Part shown: in pieces, positions 35,107 to 45,004 of the stretch
Layout: every line of letters begins with the position of its first letter
Position numbering within the stretch: position 1 is the stretch's first letter
Assembly: GCF_000622005.1 (NCBI RefSeq)
Contig: NZ_JHWV01000006.1
Coordinates: forward strand, 186,001-250,000
From: Anaerovibrio sp. RM50
GTDB taxonomy: Bacteria; Bacillota; Negativicutes; Selenomonadales; Selenomonadaceae
Direction: 5' to 3'
DNA: 64,000 nucleotides
Position numbers and translations under genes: made by a program
The notes under the pieces: model-generated
Told to the model about the DNA's origin: nothing
Database searches by the model: none
The model's input: the letters and a program-made list of their open reading frames with translations, nothing else

Positions 35107-36240
35107 TTAGCGGACCTCTGCCACCTTTGACAGATGCTCGTCATAGGTGTAGCTGTAATAGTTTTTCCCATCACGGTCAGCCACGAAATAGAGATAGTCC
35201 GTGGAAGCAGGATCCAGGGCCGCCTTCAGGGCCTTCAGCCCTGGGCTGGCAATGGGTCCCGGTGGCAGACCATAGTTCTGATAAGAGTTATAAGGAGAAT
35301 CTATCTTGGTATCCGCAATGGACACATCCTCCTTGATTTCCGCCATTACGTACTGGAGGGTGGCATCACTCTGGAGAGGCATGGAGATATTAAGCCGCTT
35401 CCACAGCACCTGGGAAATAATAGGCATATCCTCCTCAAAGCGGGCCTCCTTTTCAACAAGGGAAGCCATGGTAACCAGCTCATAGATGGAAATGTTTTGG
35501 GCCTTTGCCCGTCTTCTCATATCAGCAGTAAGCTTGTTGTCAAACTCGTCAATAAGGCGTCTCATTACGTCCTCAGTGGTGGCATCACTGGCAAAATCGT
35601 ATGTATCAGGGAAGAGAAAGCCCTCCACACGGTAAACCGTATCCTTGTGCTTTTCCATATATTCATAAGGGGCGTAATCCTTGGCCAGCTTCAAAAAATC
35701 CTTTTCGCTGCACACCCCGGCTTCATCAAGGCGCTTGGCAATTTCCTTAACCCCGTAGCCCTCGGGAATGGTGACCCTCACAGCCACGGTTTTGCCATTT
35801 ATAAGGATTGACAGGGCATCTGCCGCACTCATATTCTTGGTTAAGGCAAAGGTGCCCACCTTGAATTTGGAATCAGCACCATTTAACTTGGTGGCAAGCC
35901 AGAATTTGGTGGTGGAGCTGATAACACCCTTCTTTTCCAGCTCCTTGGCAATGTCGCCGCTGCTCATGCCCTTGGCTACATGGACGTAAACCAGGTCCTT
36001 TTTGCCCTCCAGATTGGCGGGAGTGCCTGCCTTAAAGGAAAAGAAAACCATTGTAAAAAACAAAACAAATACCACCATAACACTGGAAACAGCTATGATG
36101 ATATTTCTCTTTTTTCTCTTTATTTCTTCATCACTTGCCTTGGCATCATAAGAAATCAAATCAGTTAAGATGTCTTTTAATGAATCCTTCAGATTCTTAA
36201 AATCCACAATGTTCACCCCGTAATCATATTTGTACCCCAA
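35107..36240 (-). CDS. mltG: Endolytic murein transglycosylase MltG
   Basis: 377 aa as drawn. One membrane helix (about 47-70) anchors a periplasmic YceG domain that cleaves nascent glycan strands near the membrane. Motifs EGFLFPDTYDF, LVEKEARFEEDMPIISQV (catalytic Glu) and YGLPPGPIASPG are present. The start at 36240 is TTG; GTG codons 8 and 11 residues further in are alternatives, because the best purine-rich stretch (GGGGTG) lies near them. Start uncertain, identity firm. Confidence 0.94.
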   Translation of the reverse strand: MGYKYDYGVNIVDFKNLKDSLKDILTDLISYDAKASDEEIKRKKRNIIIAVSSVMVVFVLFFTMVFFSFKAGTPANLEGKKDLVYVHVAKGMSSGDIAKELEKKGVISSTTKFWLATKLNGADSKFKVGTFALTKNMSAADALSILINGKTVAVRVTIPEGYGVKEIAKRLDEAGVCSEKDFLKLAKDYAPYEYMEKHKDTVYRVEGFLFPDTYDFASDATTEDVMRRLIDEFDNKLTADMRRRAKAQNISIYELVTMASLVEKEARFEEDMPIISQVLWKRLNISMPLQSDATLQYVMAEIKEDVSIADTKIDSPYNSYQNYGLPPGPIASPGLKALKAALDPASTDYLYFVADRDGKNYYSYTYDEHLSKVAEVR

Positions 36241-36483
36241 ATTGTACTATAACGAGCTTTAAGATGTCCCCCACCTCTTTAGGTGGGGAAAACAAACTAC
36301 AACAGCTGGCGAGCATATCTCCCAGCTCGTTGAAACGCTAATTGGAAGATTTTTCTTCTAAAGAAGAAAAATTTGAACAATGGCGTTATAATCCATAGTC
36401 GCACATAGTAATATTTTACCATAGTCATTGGCAAATAACAAAAATAACAGGGGGATTTTTCCCTGTTAAAGAAAGTTTTTTCC
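36241..36483. other. Palindrome-rich intergenic region upstream of mltG
   Basis: No gene is seen. It contains a CCCCACC-TCTTTA-GGTGGGG hairpin (36270-36289), a perfect 11-bp inverted repeat ATTTTTCTTCT/AGAAGAAAAAT (36349-36372) enclosed by AACGC/GCGTT (about 36334 and 36384), and ACAGGG-N8-CCCTGT (36448-36467). This layout resembles remnants or ends of IS200/IS605-type or palindrome-associated elements, but no transposase or TnpB is present. It must also hold the mltG promoter. Confidence 0.45.
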
Positions 36484-36515
36484 ATACAAAAAGACGGCTG
36501 CTTCTAAAGCAACCG
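36484..36515 (-). terminator. Terminator after the DUF1292 gene
   Basis: CGG-c-TGCTT (36495-36503) pairs with AAGCA-a-CCG (36507-36515); on minus the hairpin is followed by TCTTTTTG. It ends the ireB-ruvX-DUF1292 transcript before mltG. Confidence 0.75.
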
Positions 36516-36585
36516 CCCTCATTTTTTTAGTATTATTAAGCTTCCGCTGATAACTCAGCTTGTGCCACTTTTCTGCTTCTGCCGA

Positions 36586-36903
36586 TTATTCAGCCTCTGC
36601 CTCGTCACAAATCTTGTTGTATTCCTCAACAACTGCGTCGAACTCTTCCTCAGGGAAATCAACAATGTACTCATCCTCGCCCTTTTCGTCCTTCACGATC
36701 TTGGCGATGGTAACATTTTCTTCCTCGTCGAAATCCTCGTCCTCTTCCACGTTAAGGCCCACCAACAGTGCATACTCGGCACCGTTTAATGGAATACGCA
36801 TTTCCTCTGCGAAATAACGCTCATTACCCTGATCATCCTGAAAGGTAACAATAATATCATCATCCATGAAATCTTCTTCAGGTACATTTTTATTATCTGC
36901 CAT
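36586..36903 (-). CDS. DUF1292 family acidic protein
   Basis: 105 aa from ATG at 36903 (MADNKNVPEEDF), which follows AAGGAG; an eight-residue extension is rejected. Very acidic. Family pattern DDIIVTFQDDQGNERYF and YALLVGLNVEEDEDFDEEEN...YIVDFPEEEFDAVVEEY is clear. Function unknown; conserved position after ruvX in Firmicutes. Confidence 0.93.
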   Translation of the reverse strand: MADNKNVPEEDFMDDDIIVTFQDDQGNERYFAEEMRIPLNGAEYALLVGLNVEEDEDFDEEENVTIAKIVKDEKGEDEYIVDFPEEEFDAVVEEYNKICDEAEAE

Positions 36904-37034
36904 ATTTTTTCTCCTTTTTTGGAACATGGCCCAAGTAAATCGGGGCCACGAATTAACTTATGAACAATGGGATTTTACCCTATAGCCGTGTCCTTGTCAA
37001 CTATTGCTGTCATTGTCAGCCGTTGCCGCGGTAG

Positions 37035-37451
37035 TCAACCGTTACTGTCAAGCCAGCCCTGCAAAATGAAAACCGCCGCCATCTTGTCGATGACCTTTTT
37101 GCGCTTCTTGCGGCTCACATCTGCCTCAATAAGGGAACGGGTTGCCGCCACAGTGGACAAGCGCTCATCCCAGAGAATAATATTGGCATCGGGAACGGCC
37201 TTCTTAAGCTCCTCACAGAATTCCTTCACAAACTCACAGCGGGGCCCCTCTGTGCCGTTCATGTTGCGGGGATAGCCCACCACAAACTTGGTGGTTTCGT
37301 ACTCTGCCGTCAATTCACGGATACGGTTAATATCCTCCTCCATGGTGGTTCTGCGAATGGTTTCCACACCCTGGGCCGTCATTCCCAGAAGGTCGCTGAC
37401 AGCAATGCCTATGGTTCTGTCTCCCACATCAAGGGACAAAGCTCTTTCCAT
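37035..37451 (-). CDS. ruvX: YqgF/RuvX family nuclease
   Basis: 138 aa. RNase H-like fold with MERALSLDVGDRTIGIAVSD (first catalytic Asp), VVGYPRNMNGTEGPRC and ILWDERLSTVAAT (Glu). E. coli YqgF acts in pre-16S rRNA 5' processing; the older name is putative Holliday junction resolvase. Overlaps ireB by one base. Confidence 0.96.
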   Translation of the reverse strand: MERALSLDVGDRTIGIAVSDLLGMTAQGVETIRRTTMEEDINRIRELTAEYETTKFVVGYPRNMNGTEGPRCEFVKEFCEELKKAVPDANIILWDERLSTVAATRSLIEADVSRKKRKKVIDKMAAVFILQGWLDSNG

Positions 37452-37699
37452 TATTTCTTCTCCAAATAAGTACGGATCAGCTCTTCCAAAATCTCATCCC
37501 GCTCCAAAGTACGGATCTTCTTGCGGGCGTCCTCAAAGCTGGTAACGTATGTAGGATCCCCGGACAAAAGATAGCCCACCAGCTGGTTTATTGGGTTGTA
37601 GCCCTTCTTTTCCATAGATGAGCAGGTGCTCTTTATAATATTTTCTGCCTTATTCTCATCTGCACCAAAACGGAACATCATAGTTTCTTCACTAACCAT
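37451..37699 (-). CDS. ireB: IreB family regulatory phosphoprotein (DUF965)
   Basis: 82 aa. MFRFGADENKAENIIKS, the central KGYNPINQLVGYLLSGDPTYV (quoted in part: GYNPINQLVGYLLSGDP) and the basic C-terminus are diagnostic. In Enterococcus IreB is phosphorylated by the Ser/Thr kinase IreK and affects cephalosporin resistance. Here it heads the ireB-ruvX-DUF1292 operon; alaS, its usual upstream neighbour, is absent. Confidence 0.96.
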   Translation of the reverse strand: MVSEETMMFRFGADENKAENIIKSTCSSMEKKGYNPINQLVGYLLSGDPTYVTSFEDARKKIRTLERDEILEELIRTYLEKK

Positions 37700-37755
37700 A
37701 GTTGCACCTCCGATTATGTTTCATTCATGCTTCTATTTTACCACATGTATCTGAA

Positions 37756-37796
37756 AATAAAAAGAATGAGCTCCATAAGGCTGAAGCCCATTCTTT
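37756..37796 (-). terminator. SLC13 gene terminator
   Basis: AAAGAATGAGCT (37761-37772) pairs with AGCCCATTCTTT (37785-37796) with one mismatch; TTTTTATTTT follows on the minus strand. Confidence 0.8.
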
Positions 37797-37871
37797 AAAT
37801 ATGTCTATATGTCTATATGCCTAATATTTATATCTTCTATTTACTACCTGCTATGGCACATCCGCTATGGC

Positions 37872-39419
37872 TTAAATTCCCACGACCCATGTTACAAAAT
37901 AAACCACCAATGGAATGGTTACAAAGGCAATACCGATGAAATCGATAATTACGCCGGTGCGGAGCATCTTGGTAATCGGAATATAGCCAGTGGCGTATAC
38001 AATGGCATTTGGCGGTGTGGAAACTGGAAGCATGAAGCCCAGTGAAGCCGCCAGGGCAATACCAATGGAAACAGGAACAGGGCTGAGGCCCGCAGACACG
38101 GCTGCCGTAATGGCCAAAGGCCCAATCATATTGGTAGCTGCCGTATGGGAGGTAAGCTCAGACAGACACAGTGCCAATACGGAGAAAATGGCCACCATGG
38201 TTATCTGGGAAATGGAGCCTCCCAGACCGCCAATAATCAAATCACCAATCCAGGAGGAAAGGCCGGTCTTGTACATCATGGAGCCCATGGCCAGACCGCC
38301 GCCGAAGAGGATAAGAGTACCCCACTCGATACCTTCCTTGGCCTCCTCCCATTTAATAGTAAATTTACGTTCACTAAAATCCACCGGAATTACAAAGAGC
38401 AGCAATGCTCCTGCCATGGCCGCAATGGCCTCCGGGAATAATCTGTCATACATTTTAAGAATAGGTGAAGTGGTACCAAAAACAATGCTCAGTACACCAG
38501 GGGTAACCCACAATACTACTGCCACCACAAAGCAAAACAGGGTGTTCTTCTGGGCTCTGGTCCACTGTCCCATTTCCCTTATGCGCTGGGCGATGAATTC
38601 CTCTGCCCCCTCAATTCTGTCCACATCTGCCGGGAACAGCTTCATGAGCACCACATAGGCAATGGCAAAATATACCACCATGGCAATGGCACCCCACATC
38701 ATCCACTGGAAGAAGGAAATGTGAATATCCGCCATCTGATCCAAAAAGCCCAGCATAATCAGGTTTGGCGGAGTCCCGATTGGGGTTAGCACACCGCCGA
38801 TGGAAGCAGCATATGCCGTCATAAGCATAAGTCCGGTAGCGTATTTATAATCGGATAAATCAATGTCCTTGCCGTTGGCCGCCATCATATCCTTAATGGC
38901 ACCCAGAAGGCCCAAACAGATTGGCAGCATCATGGCCGCGGTGGCGGTATTGCTGACCCAGCCGGAGCAAAGGGCAGCGGCAAGACCTATGGCCAGAAAA
39001 ATCCGCCGTGGATTGGAGCCTACCCAGGACATGGACAAAAGCCAGTAGGAAAACCGTTTATCAAGGCCGTGAAGCATCATGGCCTTGGCCAGAATAAATC
39101 CGCCCATGAAGAGAAAAATCATGGGATTGGCAAAGGCGGCAAAGGCATCTGAGGCATTAACCACACCGGTGACAACAGCCAGCACAGGGCCCATAAGAGA
39201 GGTAACGGGAATTGGTACAGGCTCTGTAATCCACCACAGTGAAACCAGTACCATTATGGAAAGCAGCTTATGTGCTTCCAGTGACAGTCCCTCAATTGGC
39301 GAAAAAACCACTAAAATCGCCAACAAGGGGGCACCAAACATGCCGACAGTCTTTCGCTTTCGGTCAAATGACTGCTCAGCCCTTTTAATTTCAAGGGCTT
39401 CCTGACTAAGTTTGCGCAT
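37872..39419 (-). CDS. SLC13 (DASS) family anion:sodium symporter
   Basis: 515 aa from ATG at 39419 (MRKLSQEALE), which has AAGGAGTG 8 bases upstream; a 17-residue extension runs into the upstream hairpin and is rejected. About 11-12 membrane segments. Family motifs SNTATAAMMLPICLGLL (SNT, first half) and SHTAATNMIGPLAI (SHT, second half), and the ending MLPVSTPPNAIVYATG. Probably imports dicarboxylates such as succinate, malate or citrate; sulfate cannot be excluded. Confidence 0.93.
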   Translation of the reverse strand: MRKLSQEALEIKRAEQSFDRKRKTVGMFGAPLLAILVVFSPIEGLSLEAHKLLSIMVLVSLWWITEPVPIPVTSLMGPVLAVVTGVVNASDAFAAFANPMIFLFMGGFILAKAMMLHGLDKRFSYWLLSMSWVGSNPRRIFLAIGLAAALCSGWVSNTATAAMMLPICLGLLGAIKDMMAANGKDIDLSDYKYATGLMLMTAYAASIGGVLTPIGTPPNLIMLGFLDQMADIHISFFQWMMWGAIAMVVYFAIAYVVLMKLFPADVDRIEGAEEFIAQRIREMGQWTRAQKNTLFCFVVAVVLWVTPGVLSIVFGTTSPILKMYDRLFPEAIAAMAGALLLFVIPVDFSERKFTIKWEEAKEGIEWGTLILFGGGLAMGSMMYKTGLSSWIGDLIIGGLGGSISQITMVAIFSVLALCLSELTSHTAATNMIGPLAITAAVSAGLSPVPVSIGIALAASLGFMLPVSTPPNAIVYATGYIPITKMLRTGVIIDFIGIAFVTIPLVVYFVTWVVGI

Positions 39420-39437
39420 CGCTTCACACTCCTTTAT

Positions 39438-39468
39438 AAAAAGGGGCTGCCTCCAAAGAAGCAGCCCC
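39438..39468 (-). terminator. Terminator after the swapped-lobe lipoprotein
   Basis: GGGGCTGC (39443-39450) and GCAGCCCC (39461-39468) form a perfect 8-bp stem; TTTTT follows on minus. Confidence 0.85.
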
Positions 39469-39501
39469 ATGAAAACAATATGCTAATGAGAAAACTTGCT
39501 T

Positions 39502-40377
39502 TTATTTCTTAACGATGTGAACCAGCTCATCCTTGTAGTATGGATCTGACAAAATCATTCCATTTGGAATATCGGCATCACGTGGCATGAACAGGCCCTT
39601 GATACCAACCTTGTCAGGATTATTATCGCTGACAGGAAGGAGTGTCCAGAACACCACATCAACCTTCTTGGACATCAGAGCGGAACCTCTGGCTCCACTG
39701 GCCACCTGTACGACCTCGATGCTGCGATGGAGGCGGTTGCCGATTTCTGCCAAAATAGCTGTGTTGAAGCCAGCTGCATTACCGTCTGCCTTTACGAAAT
39801 CAAGTGGCGGCAAATCGCCTGTAACGGCTATTCTCAGAGGAACCTCACCTGGCTGGAACGGAAGCTTTACTGCTGGTGGCTCTTCCCCTGGCTTAAGGTC
39901 GGTAATATACTGCTTGGTTAATTTATCAAGAGTGCCGTCGGCCTTCATATCCTTAATAACCTTGTCAAGATCAGCCTTCAGTGAATCCTCTTCCTGTCTC
40001 AGACCAAAGCAGAACTCATCTGTAGGGTGATTATCAATATCCTTGGCTGTCAGTTTAGTATTTCTGTCAATCAAATATTTTCCAACGCTTTTGAAAAGAT
40101 CCATCTGGACGATGCTGCCGCTTTCCAGTCCCATCTGCATTGCATTAAGATTATCAAAATAAATAATCTTGATATTTTCCTGTGGGGACTTTTCCTTAAT
40201 CATTTCATTCAGCTTTTCCTCGCTGATGTTCTGCTGGGCCAGCATACCGGTTTTAATGGCATCCTTGCTGTCCTGTCCGCCCTCCTTCTGGGCAGCCTGC
40301 TGTCCACCACAGCCTACCAGTAGGGCACCTGCCAGGGCACAACTAACCAAAATTGCTGCTGCTTTTTTCAGGTTCAT
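39502..40377 (-). CDS. Lipoprotein with solute-binding (SBP_bac_3-like) lobes in swapped order
   Basis: 291 aa. Signal peptide II with lipobox LVGC, Cys at 23. Residues about 42-158 look like the second lobe of family 3 binding proteins: IIYFDNLNAMQMGLESGSIVQMDL matches the 'dsyxxalxALxxGxvDa' pattern (quoted in part), and MKADGTLDKLTKQYI matches the usual C-terminal end. Residues 180-291 look like the first lobe: PLRIAVTGDLPPLDFV, AAGFNTAILAEI and SDPYYKDE. The normal order is reversed, as in a circular permutation. Probably binds an amino acid-like ligand; no permease is adjacent. Confidence 0.75.
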   Translation of the reverse strand: MNLKKAAAILVSCALAGALLVGCGGQQAAQKEGGQDSKDAIKTGMLAQQNISEEKLNEMIKEKSPQENIKIIYFDNLNAMQMGLESGSIVQMDLFKSVGKYLIDRNTKLTAKDIDNHPTDEFCFGLRQEEDSLKADLDKVIKDMKADGTLDKLTKQYITDLKPGEEPPAVKLPFQPGEVPLRIAVTGDLPPLDFVKADGNAAGFNTAILAEIGNRLHRSIEVVQVASGARGSALMSKKVDVVFWTLLPVSDNNPDKVGIKGLFMPRDADIPNGMILSDPYYKDELVHIVKK

Positions 40378-40557
40378 GCTTCATTCCTCCTTAAAAAATA
40401 ATAAAATGGATAAGTTCCCTGAAAAATCACTTTTACTCCTAATTATAAATAAATTGTGATTTCCCTTTATTTTTACTCACATCATCTACTGTTGTTTTCG
40501 ACATATATTTATTTTTTCCTTTAAAAATGGTAAAAAAAAATACTATTTTATTTATAA

Positions 40558-40587
40558 TTGACATTATTCATACCATAATAGTATAAA
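40558..40587 (+). promoter_or_regulatory. Promoter of the purine permease gene
   Basis: TTGACA (40558-40563) and TATAAA (40582-40587) with an 18-bp spacer, about 65 bp upstream of the start codon. No purine riboswitch was found in the leader. Confidence 0.65.
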
Positions 40588-40653
40588 TAATATAACGAGT
40601 TATAATAATATATTCTGAATGCAGCCATGGGCATCCGAAAGGGGTGAGGTACC

Positions 40654-41955
40654 ATGAAAGAATTTATTTTACGTCATTTCCAGATTGAAGAGCGAAAATC
40701 ATCCATTAAAACAGAATTTTTGTGCGGGGTGCTGAATTTTTTCGCCATAATGTACATTATAGTTGTAAATCCGGCACTCTTTGAACACGCGGGCATGGAT
40801 TTTGGCGGCGTATTTCTTGCCACAATACTCGCCACTGCCATTGGCTGCTTCTACATGGGCATGATGGCAAATTATCCCATTGTCATTGCCCCGGGACTTG
40901 GCATAAATGCCTATGTAGTGTATACGGTGGTTGTGTCCATGGGATACAGCTGGCAGGACGCTCTGGGGTGCAGTTTTGTGGCGGCTTCCATATTTTTGGT
41001 GCTGAGTCTCACATCCTTCCGGGAACAGCTTATAAATTCCATTCCCGAATGTCTGAAAATCGGCATCACTGCCGGCATTGGGCTGTTTGTTGCCTTTATC
41101 GGACTGAAAAACGGCGGCCTGGTTGTTAACAATCCTGACACCTTTGTAACCATGGGCAATCTTGCTGATCCCGGCACTGCCCTTACTGCCATTGGCATTC
41201 TCCTGTGTCTTATCCTGTTGATATTGAATGTACCCGCCGCCATGCTGGTGGGTATGGTAATTATGGCCATTGTGGCATGGGCCATGGGAATGCTGGAAAT
41301 GCCTTCAGAATTAATATCCCTTCCATCAAATATCGGCTCCACCATAGGGGCCCTGGAATTTGACGATATCCATCGAATGATACCTATTGTCATGGTCATT
41401 CTCCTGGTAACCATGTTTGATACCACGGGCACCATGATCGGTGTTGGAAAACAGGCAAAAATCGTAAAAAACGGCGTATTTCCACATTTACGAAGTGCTC
41501 TTATGGCAGACGCCTTTGCCAGCTTCTGGGGTACATTGCTGGGAACAGGACCATGCTCCAGCTTTGCAGAGTCCTCCGCAGGAGTTATGGCGGGGGCACG
41601 CACAGGGCTGGCGGCAGTTACCACGGGTATACTGTTTCTGTCGCTGATATTTATTTTCCCTTTGGCCCAGGCCATAGCCTCCGTTCCGGCCATTACAGCC
41701 CCAGTGCTTATTATTGCGGGAGTTCAGATGTTCTCTGAAATCAGCACTCTGGATTGGGAGGAAAAGAGCAGCCTTTATCCATCGGTTCTGGCCTGCATCA
41801 TTATGCCACTCACCTACAGCATCACAAATGGCGTGGCCCTCGGCATGATAAGCTATGTTGCCATCGCCATTGCCGCAGGAAAACGGAAGGAAATCCACCC
41901 GCTGCTGTATCTCTTCAGCATCTGGTTTTTATTGGATTTTCTCCATATATTGTAA
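40654..41955 (+). CDS. NCS2 family guanine/hypoxanthine permease
   Basis: 433 aa, 12-14 membrane segments. AzgA/PbuG-type motifs: FFAIMYIIVVNPALF near the N-terminus, APGLGINAYVVYT, IGLFVAFIGLKNGGLVV, DTTGTMIGVGKQA and ESSAGVMAGARTGLAAV. The family imports guanine, hypoxanthine or adenine by proton symport. GGGGTGAGG lies upstream of the start. Divergent from the binding-protein-like lipoprotein. Confidence 0.94.
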   Translation: MKEFILRHFQIEERKSSIKTEFLCGVLNFFAIMYIIVVNPALFEHAGMDFGGVFLATILATAIGCFYMGMMANYPIVIAPGLGINAYVVYTVVVSMGYSWQDALGCSFVAASIFLVLSLTSFREQLINSIPECLKIGITAGIGLFVAFIGLKNGGLVVNNPDTFVTMGNLADPGTALTAIGILLCLILLILNVPAAMLVGMVIMAIVAWAMGMLEMPSELISLPSNIGSTIGALEFDDIHRMIPIVMVILLVTMFDTTGTMIGVGKQAKIVKNGVFPHLRSALMADAFASFWGTLLGTGPCSSFAESSAGVMAGARTGLAAVTTGILFLSLIFIFPLAQAIASVPAITAPVLIIAGVQMFSEISTLDWEEKSSLYPSVLACIIMPLTYSITNGVALGMISYVAIAIAAGKRKEIHPLLYLFSIWFLLDFLHIL

Positions 41956-42010
41956 ATATAAGGCGGGGGCTATTGACTGGAGCGTCGGTCATCAGCCCAC
42001 TCAATAAAAA

Positions 42011-42045
42011 ATTGGAGTTGCTTATTCAGCAACTCCAATTTTTTT
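42011..42045. terminator. Bidirectional terminator between the permease and gatB
   Basis: ATTGGAGTTGCT (42011-42022) pairs perfectly with AGCAACTCCAAT (42028-42039), with T7 on plus and AAAAAA before it giving a T tract on minus. Confidence 0.88.
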
Positions 42046-42074
42046 ATGCTTAATATTAAATTTGCTCTGTTATC

Positions 42075-43517
42075 TTATCCCAGCTTTTGGGCCAGCAGCT
42101 GATTTACAGTCTGTGGGTTTGCCTTGCCCTTGGACTGCTTCATAACCTGGCCAACGAGAGCACCAATGGCCTTCTTGTTGCCGGACTTATAGTCCTCAAC
42201 GGCCTTCTGGTTTGCCTCAATAACCTTGTCCACGATTTCCTCAATGGCCTTGGTATCGGTAATCTGCACCAGACCCTTGTCCTTAACGATTTTCTCAGGA
42301 CTATCAGGGCACTTCCACATTTCCTCAAATACCTTCTTGGCAATCTTGGAGGAAATGGTGCCCTTGCTGATAAGACCGATCATCTCGCCCAGACGCTTTG
42401 CGTCCACTGGGGAATCGGCAATTTCCAGGCTCTCAGCGTTGAGATTCTTGGAAAGGTCACCCATAATCCAGTTGGCTGCCAGCTTGGCATCAGCACCAGT
42501 TTCAATAACCCCGTCAAAATACTCAGCCATATCACGGGAGCTGGTAATAATCCCTGCATCATAAGCAGAGAGACCAAACTGCTCCTCCAGACGGGCCTTG
42601 CGGGCATCCGGAAGCTCCGGCAGGGAATTTCTGAAGGCCTCAATCTCCTCGTCAGTGGTGATAATAGGCACCAGATCAGGCTCCGGCATATAGCGATAGT
42701 CATGGGCATTTTCCTTGCTGCGCATGGAAAGAGTAATGCCACGGTCAGGGTCCCAGGTGCGGGTCTCCTGAATGATGTGACCACCGTCCTCAAGAACCTC
42801 CTCCTGACGCTCAATCTCGTAGGTCAGGGCTTCTTCCACGGCCTTGAAGGAGTTAATGTTCTTCATTTCAGTACGGGTACCAAGAACATCACTGCCAGCA
42901 GGGCGGAGAGAAACATTAAGGTCAGCGCGGAGGTTGCCCTCCTCCATCTTACAGTTGGAAACATCAATGTACTGCAAAATGGACTTAACCTTTTCCATAT
43001 AGAGACGGGCTTCCTCAGGGGAAGACATATCCGGCTCGGATACAATCTCGATAAGAGGAACACCAGTACGATTGTAGTCCACATTGGAAGTATCGGAGTC
43101 CTTAATGGTGTTGCCGGAATGAACCAGCTTACCAGCGTCCTCCTCCATGTGGATACGGGTGATGCGGATACGCTTTGTTTCACCGTTGCTCTTTGTAATA
43201 TCAACATAACCGTTCTCGCAGATTGGCAAATCATACTGGGAAGTCTGCCAGTTCTTTGGAAGGTCAGGATAATAGTAATTCTTGCGGTCAAACTTGGAGA
43301 ATTTGTTAATCTCGCAATTCAGTGCCAGACCCGCCTTAATGGCAAATTCCAGAACCCGCTTATTGAGGGTAGGCAATACCCCCGGAAGACCAAGACATAC
43401 AGGGCACACATGGGTGTTGTGCTCAGCACCGAAGGTAGTGGCACAGCCGCAGAAAATCTTGGTATTAGTTTTTAATTCACTGTGGATCTCAAGTCCAATA
43501 ACTGCCTCGTAGCTCAT
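42075..43517 (-). CDS. gatB: Aspartyl/glutamyl-tRNA amidotransferase subunit B
   Basis: 480 aa. Kinase-like subunit that activates Glu-tRNA(Gln)/Asp-tRNA(Asn) with ATP. Motifs [20 protein letters not shown] (metal/ATP site), [15 protein letters not shown] and [19 protein letters not shown] region ([17 protein letters not shown]). C-terminal YqeY-like tail [19 protein letters not shown] binds tRNA. Last gene of gatC-gatA-gatB; 2 bp after gatA. Confidence 0.98.
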   Translation of the reverse strand: MSYEAVIGLEIHSELKTNTKIFCGCATTFGAEHNTHVCPVCLGLPGVLPTLNKRVLEFAIKAGLALNCEINKFSKFDRKNYYYPDLPKNWQTSQYDLPICENGYVDITKSNGETKRIRITRIHMEEDAGKLVHSGNTIKDSDTSNVDYNRTGVPLIEIVSEPDMSSPEEARLYMEKVKSILQYIDVSNCKMEEGNLRADLNVSLRPAGSDVLGTRTEMKNINSFKAVEEALTYEIERQEEVLEDGGHIIQETRTWDPDRGITLSMRSKENAHDYRYMPEPDLVPIITTDEEIEAFRNSLPELPDARKARLEEQFGLSAYDAGIITSSRDMAEYFDGVIETGADAKLAANWIMGDLSKNLNAESLEIADSPVDAKRLGEMIGLISKGTISSKIAKKVFEEMWKCPDSPEKIVKDKGLVQITDTKAIEEIVDKVIEANQKAVEDYKSGNKKAIGALVGQVMKQSKGKANPQTVNQLLAQKLG

Positions 43518-43519
43518 GC

Positions 43520-44989
43520 TTAGTTACCTCCCAACTGGGCACGGTCATTGTGGAATGACTGGCTCTGCTCATAAGTGTAGGCCACACGGAGGATAGTCTC
43601 CTCGTCCAGGGCCTTACCAATAATCTGTAAACCGATTGGCATATTGTTGGAGCTGTAACCGCATGGTACAGAAATACCTGGGAGACCAGCGAGATTAAGA
43701 GGTACAGTGCATGCATCCTGCAAGTACATTTCCAGCGGATTGGAAATCTTCTCGCCAATCTTGTAGGCTGGGGTTGGTGCAGTAGGACATACAATTACAT
43801 CCACCTGCTCAAAGGCCTTGTCGAAGTCCTCCTTGATGAGGCGGCGAACCTTCAATGCCTTCAGATAATATGCGTCATAGTAACCGGCACTAAGGGCGTA
43901 GTTACCAATCATAATGCGGCGCTTAACCTCCTCGCCCAGATACTGGGTACGGGTCTTGGTCATCATCTCAACAAGATCAGCGGCATCCTCGGCACGCTCA
44001 CCATAGCTTACGCCGTCATAGCGGGCCAGATTGGTGGCAGCCTCAGCCGGGGAAATCAAGTAATAGGTGGAAATTGCATAATCGGTGTTTGGCAGGGAAA
44101 TCTCAACGATCTCAGCGCCAAGCTCCTCCAGCTTCTTAACAGCTTCACGGACGGTCTTTTCCACATCCGGATCCATGCCCTTAACGAAGTATTCCTTAGG
44201 AATACCCACCTTCAGGCCCTTCACATCCTCCACCAAAGCCTTGGTGAAATCCGGAACCTCCTCATTTACGCTGGTGGAATCCATTTCATCACGGCCGGAG
44301 ATAATGTTTAAGATATGGGCGCAGTCAGTAACGTCCTTGGTTATTGGCCCAATCTGGTCCAAAGAGGAAGCATAAGCTACCAGACCATAACGGGATACGC
44401 GGCCATAAGTAGGCTTCATGCCAACAACACCGCAGAAGGAGGCTGGCTGACGGATGGATCCGCCAGTATCGGAGCCCAGAGCCCATACAGCAGTGCCCGC
44501 AGCAACAGCAGCAGCGCTGCCGCCGGAGGAACCACCTGGAACGCAGTCAGTATTCCAAGGATTGCCAGTCTTCTGGAAGGCGGAATTTTCAGTGGAGCCA
44601 CCCATGGCGAACTCATCCATATTGGCCTTGCCGATAATAACAGGGTTCTGCTCTCTCAGCTTGGTCATAACAGTTGCATCATAAGGTGCAACGAAATTCT
44701 GCAGAATCTTGGATGCGCAGGTAGTCTTTACACCCTTGGTGCAGATATTATCCTTAATGGCCCCTGGGATACCCTCCAAGAAGGAAATGGTCTCGCCACG
44801 GGCAATTTTCTCATCCACGGCCTTTGCCTGGGCAATGGCCTCATCACGGGTAATGGTGAGATAAGCCTTAACATCACCCTCAACCTCGTCAATACGGGCC
44901 AAAACTGCCTCAGTAAGCTCCAGTGAGGTTATTTCTTTATTAACAAGCATGTCATGCAGGACATGTGCTGGCTGTTCAAATAATTTCAC
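43520..44989 (-). CDS. gatA: Aspartyl/glutamyl-tRNA amidotransferase subunit A
   Basis: 489 aa. Amidase that frees ammonia from glutamine. Ser-cisSer-Lys triad: K in [11 protein letters not shown], the cis-Ser and nucleophile Ser in [14 protein letters not shown] and [16 protein letters not shown]. Normal length and order. Confidence 0.98.
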   Translation of the reverse strand: MKLFEQPAHVLHDMLVNKEITSLELTEAVLARIDEVEGDVKAYLTITRDEAIAQAKAVDEKIARGETISFLEGIPGAIKDNICTKGVKTTCASKILQNFVAPYDATVMTKLREQNPVIIGKANMDEFAMGGSTENSAFQKTGNPWNTDCVPGGSSGGSAAAVAAGTAVWALGSDTGGSIRQPASFCGVVGMKPTYGRVSRYGLVAYASSLDQIGPITKDVTDCAHILNIISGRDEMDSTSVNEEVPDFTKALVEDVKGLKVGIPKEYFVKGMDPDVEKTVREAVKKLEELGAEIVEISLPNTDYAISTYYLISPAEAATNLARYDGVSYGERAEDAADLVEMMTKTRTQYLGEEVKRRIMIGNYALSAGYYDAYYLKALKVRRLIKEDFDKAFEQVDVIVCPTAPTPAYKIGEKISNPLEMYLQDACTVPLNLAGLPGISVPCGYSSNNMPIGLQIIGKALDEETILRVAYTYEQSQSFHNDRAQLGGN

Positions 44990-45004
44990 AGTGCTGCCTC
45001 CTAT

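Noticed and set aside
40588-40653. Purine riboswitch before the guanine/hypoxanthine permease
   Set aside because: The leader is only about 60 nt and lacks the conserved loop and junction bases of purine aptamers.
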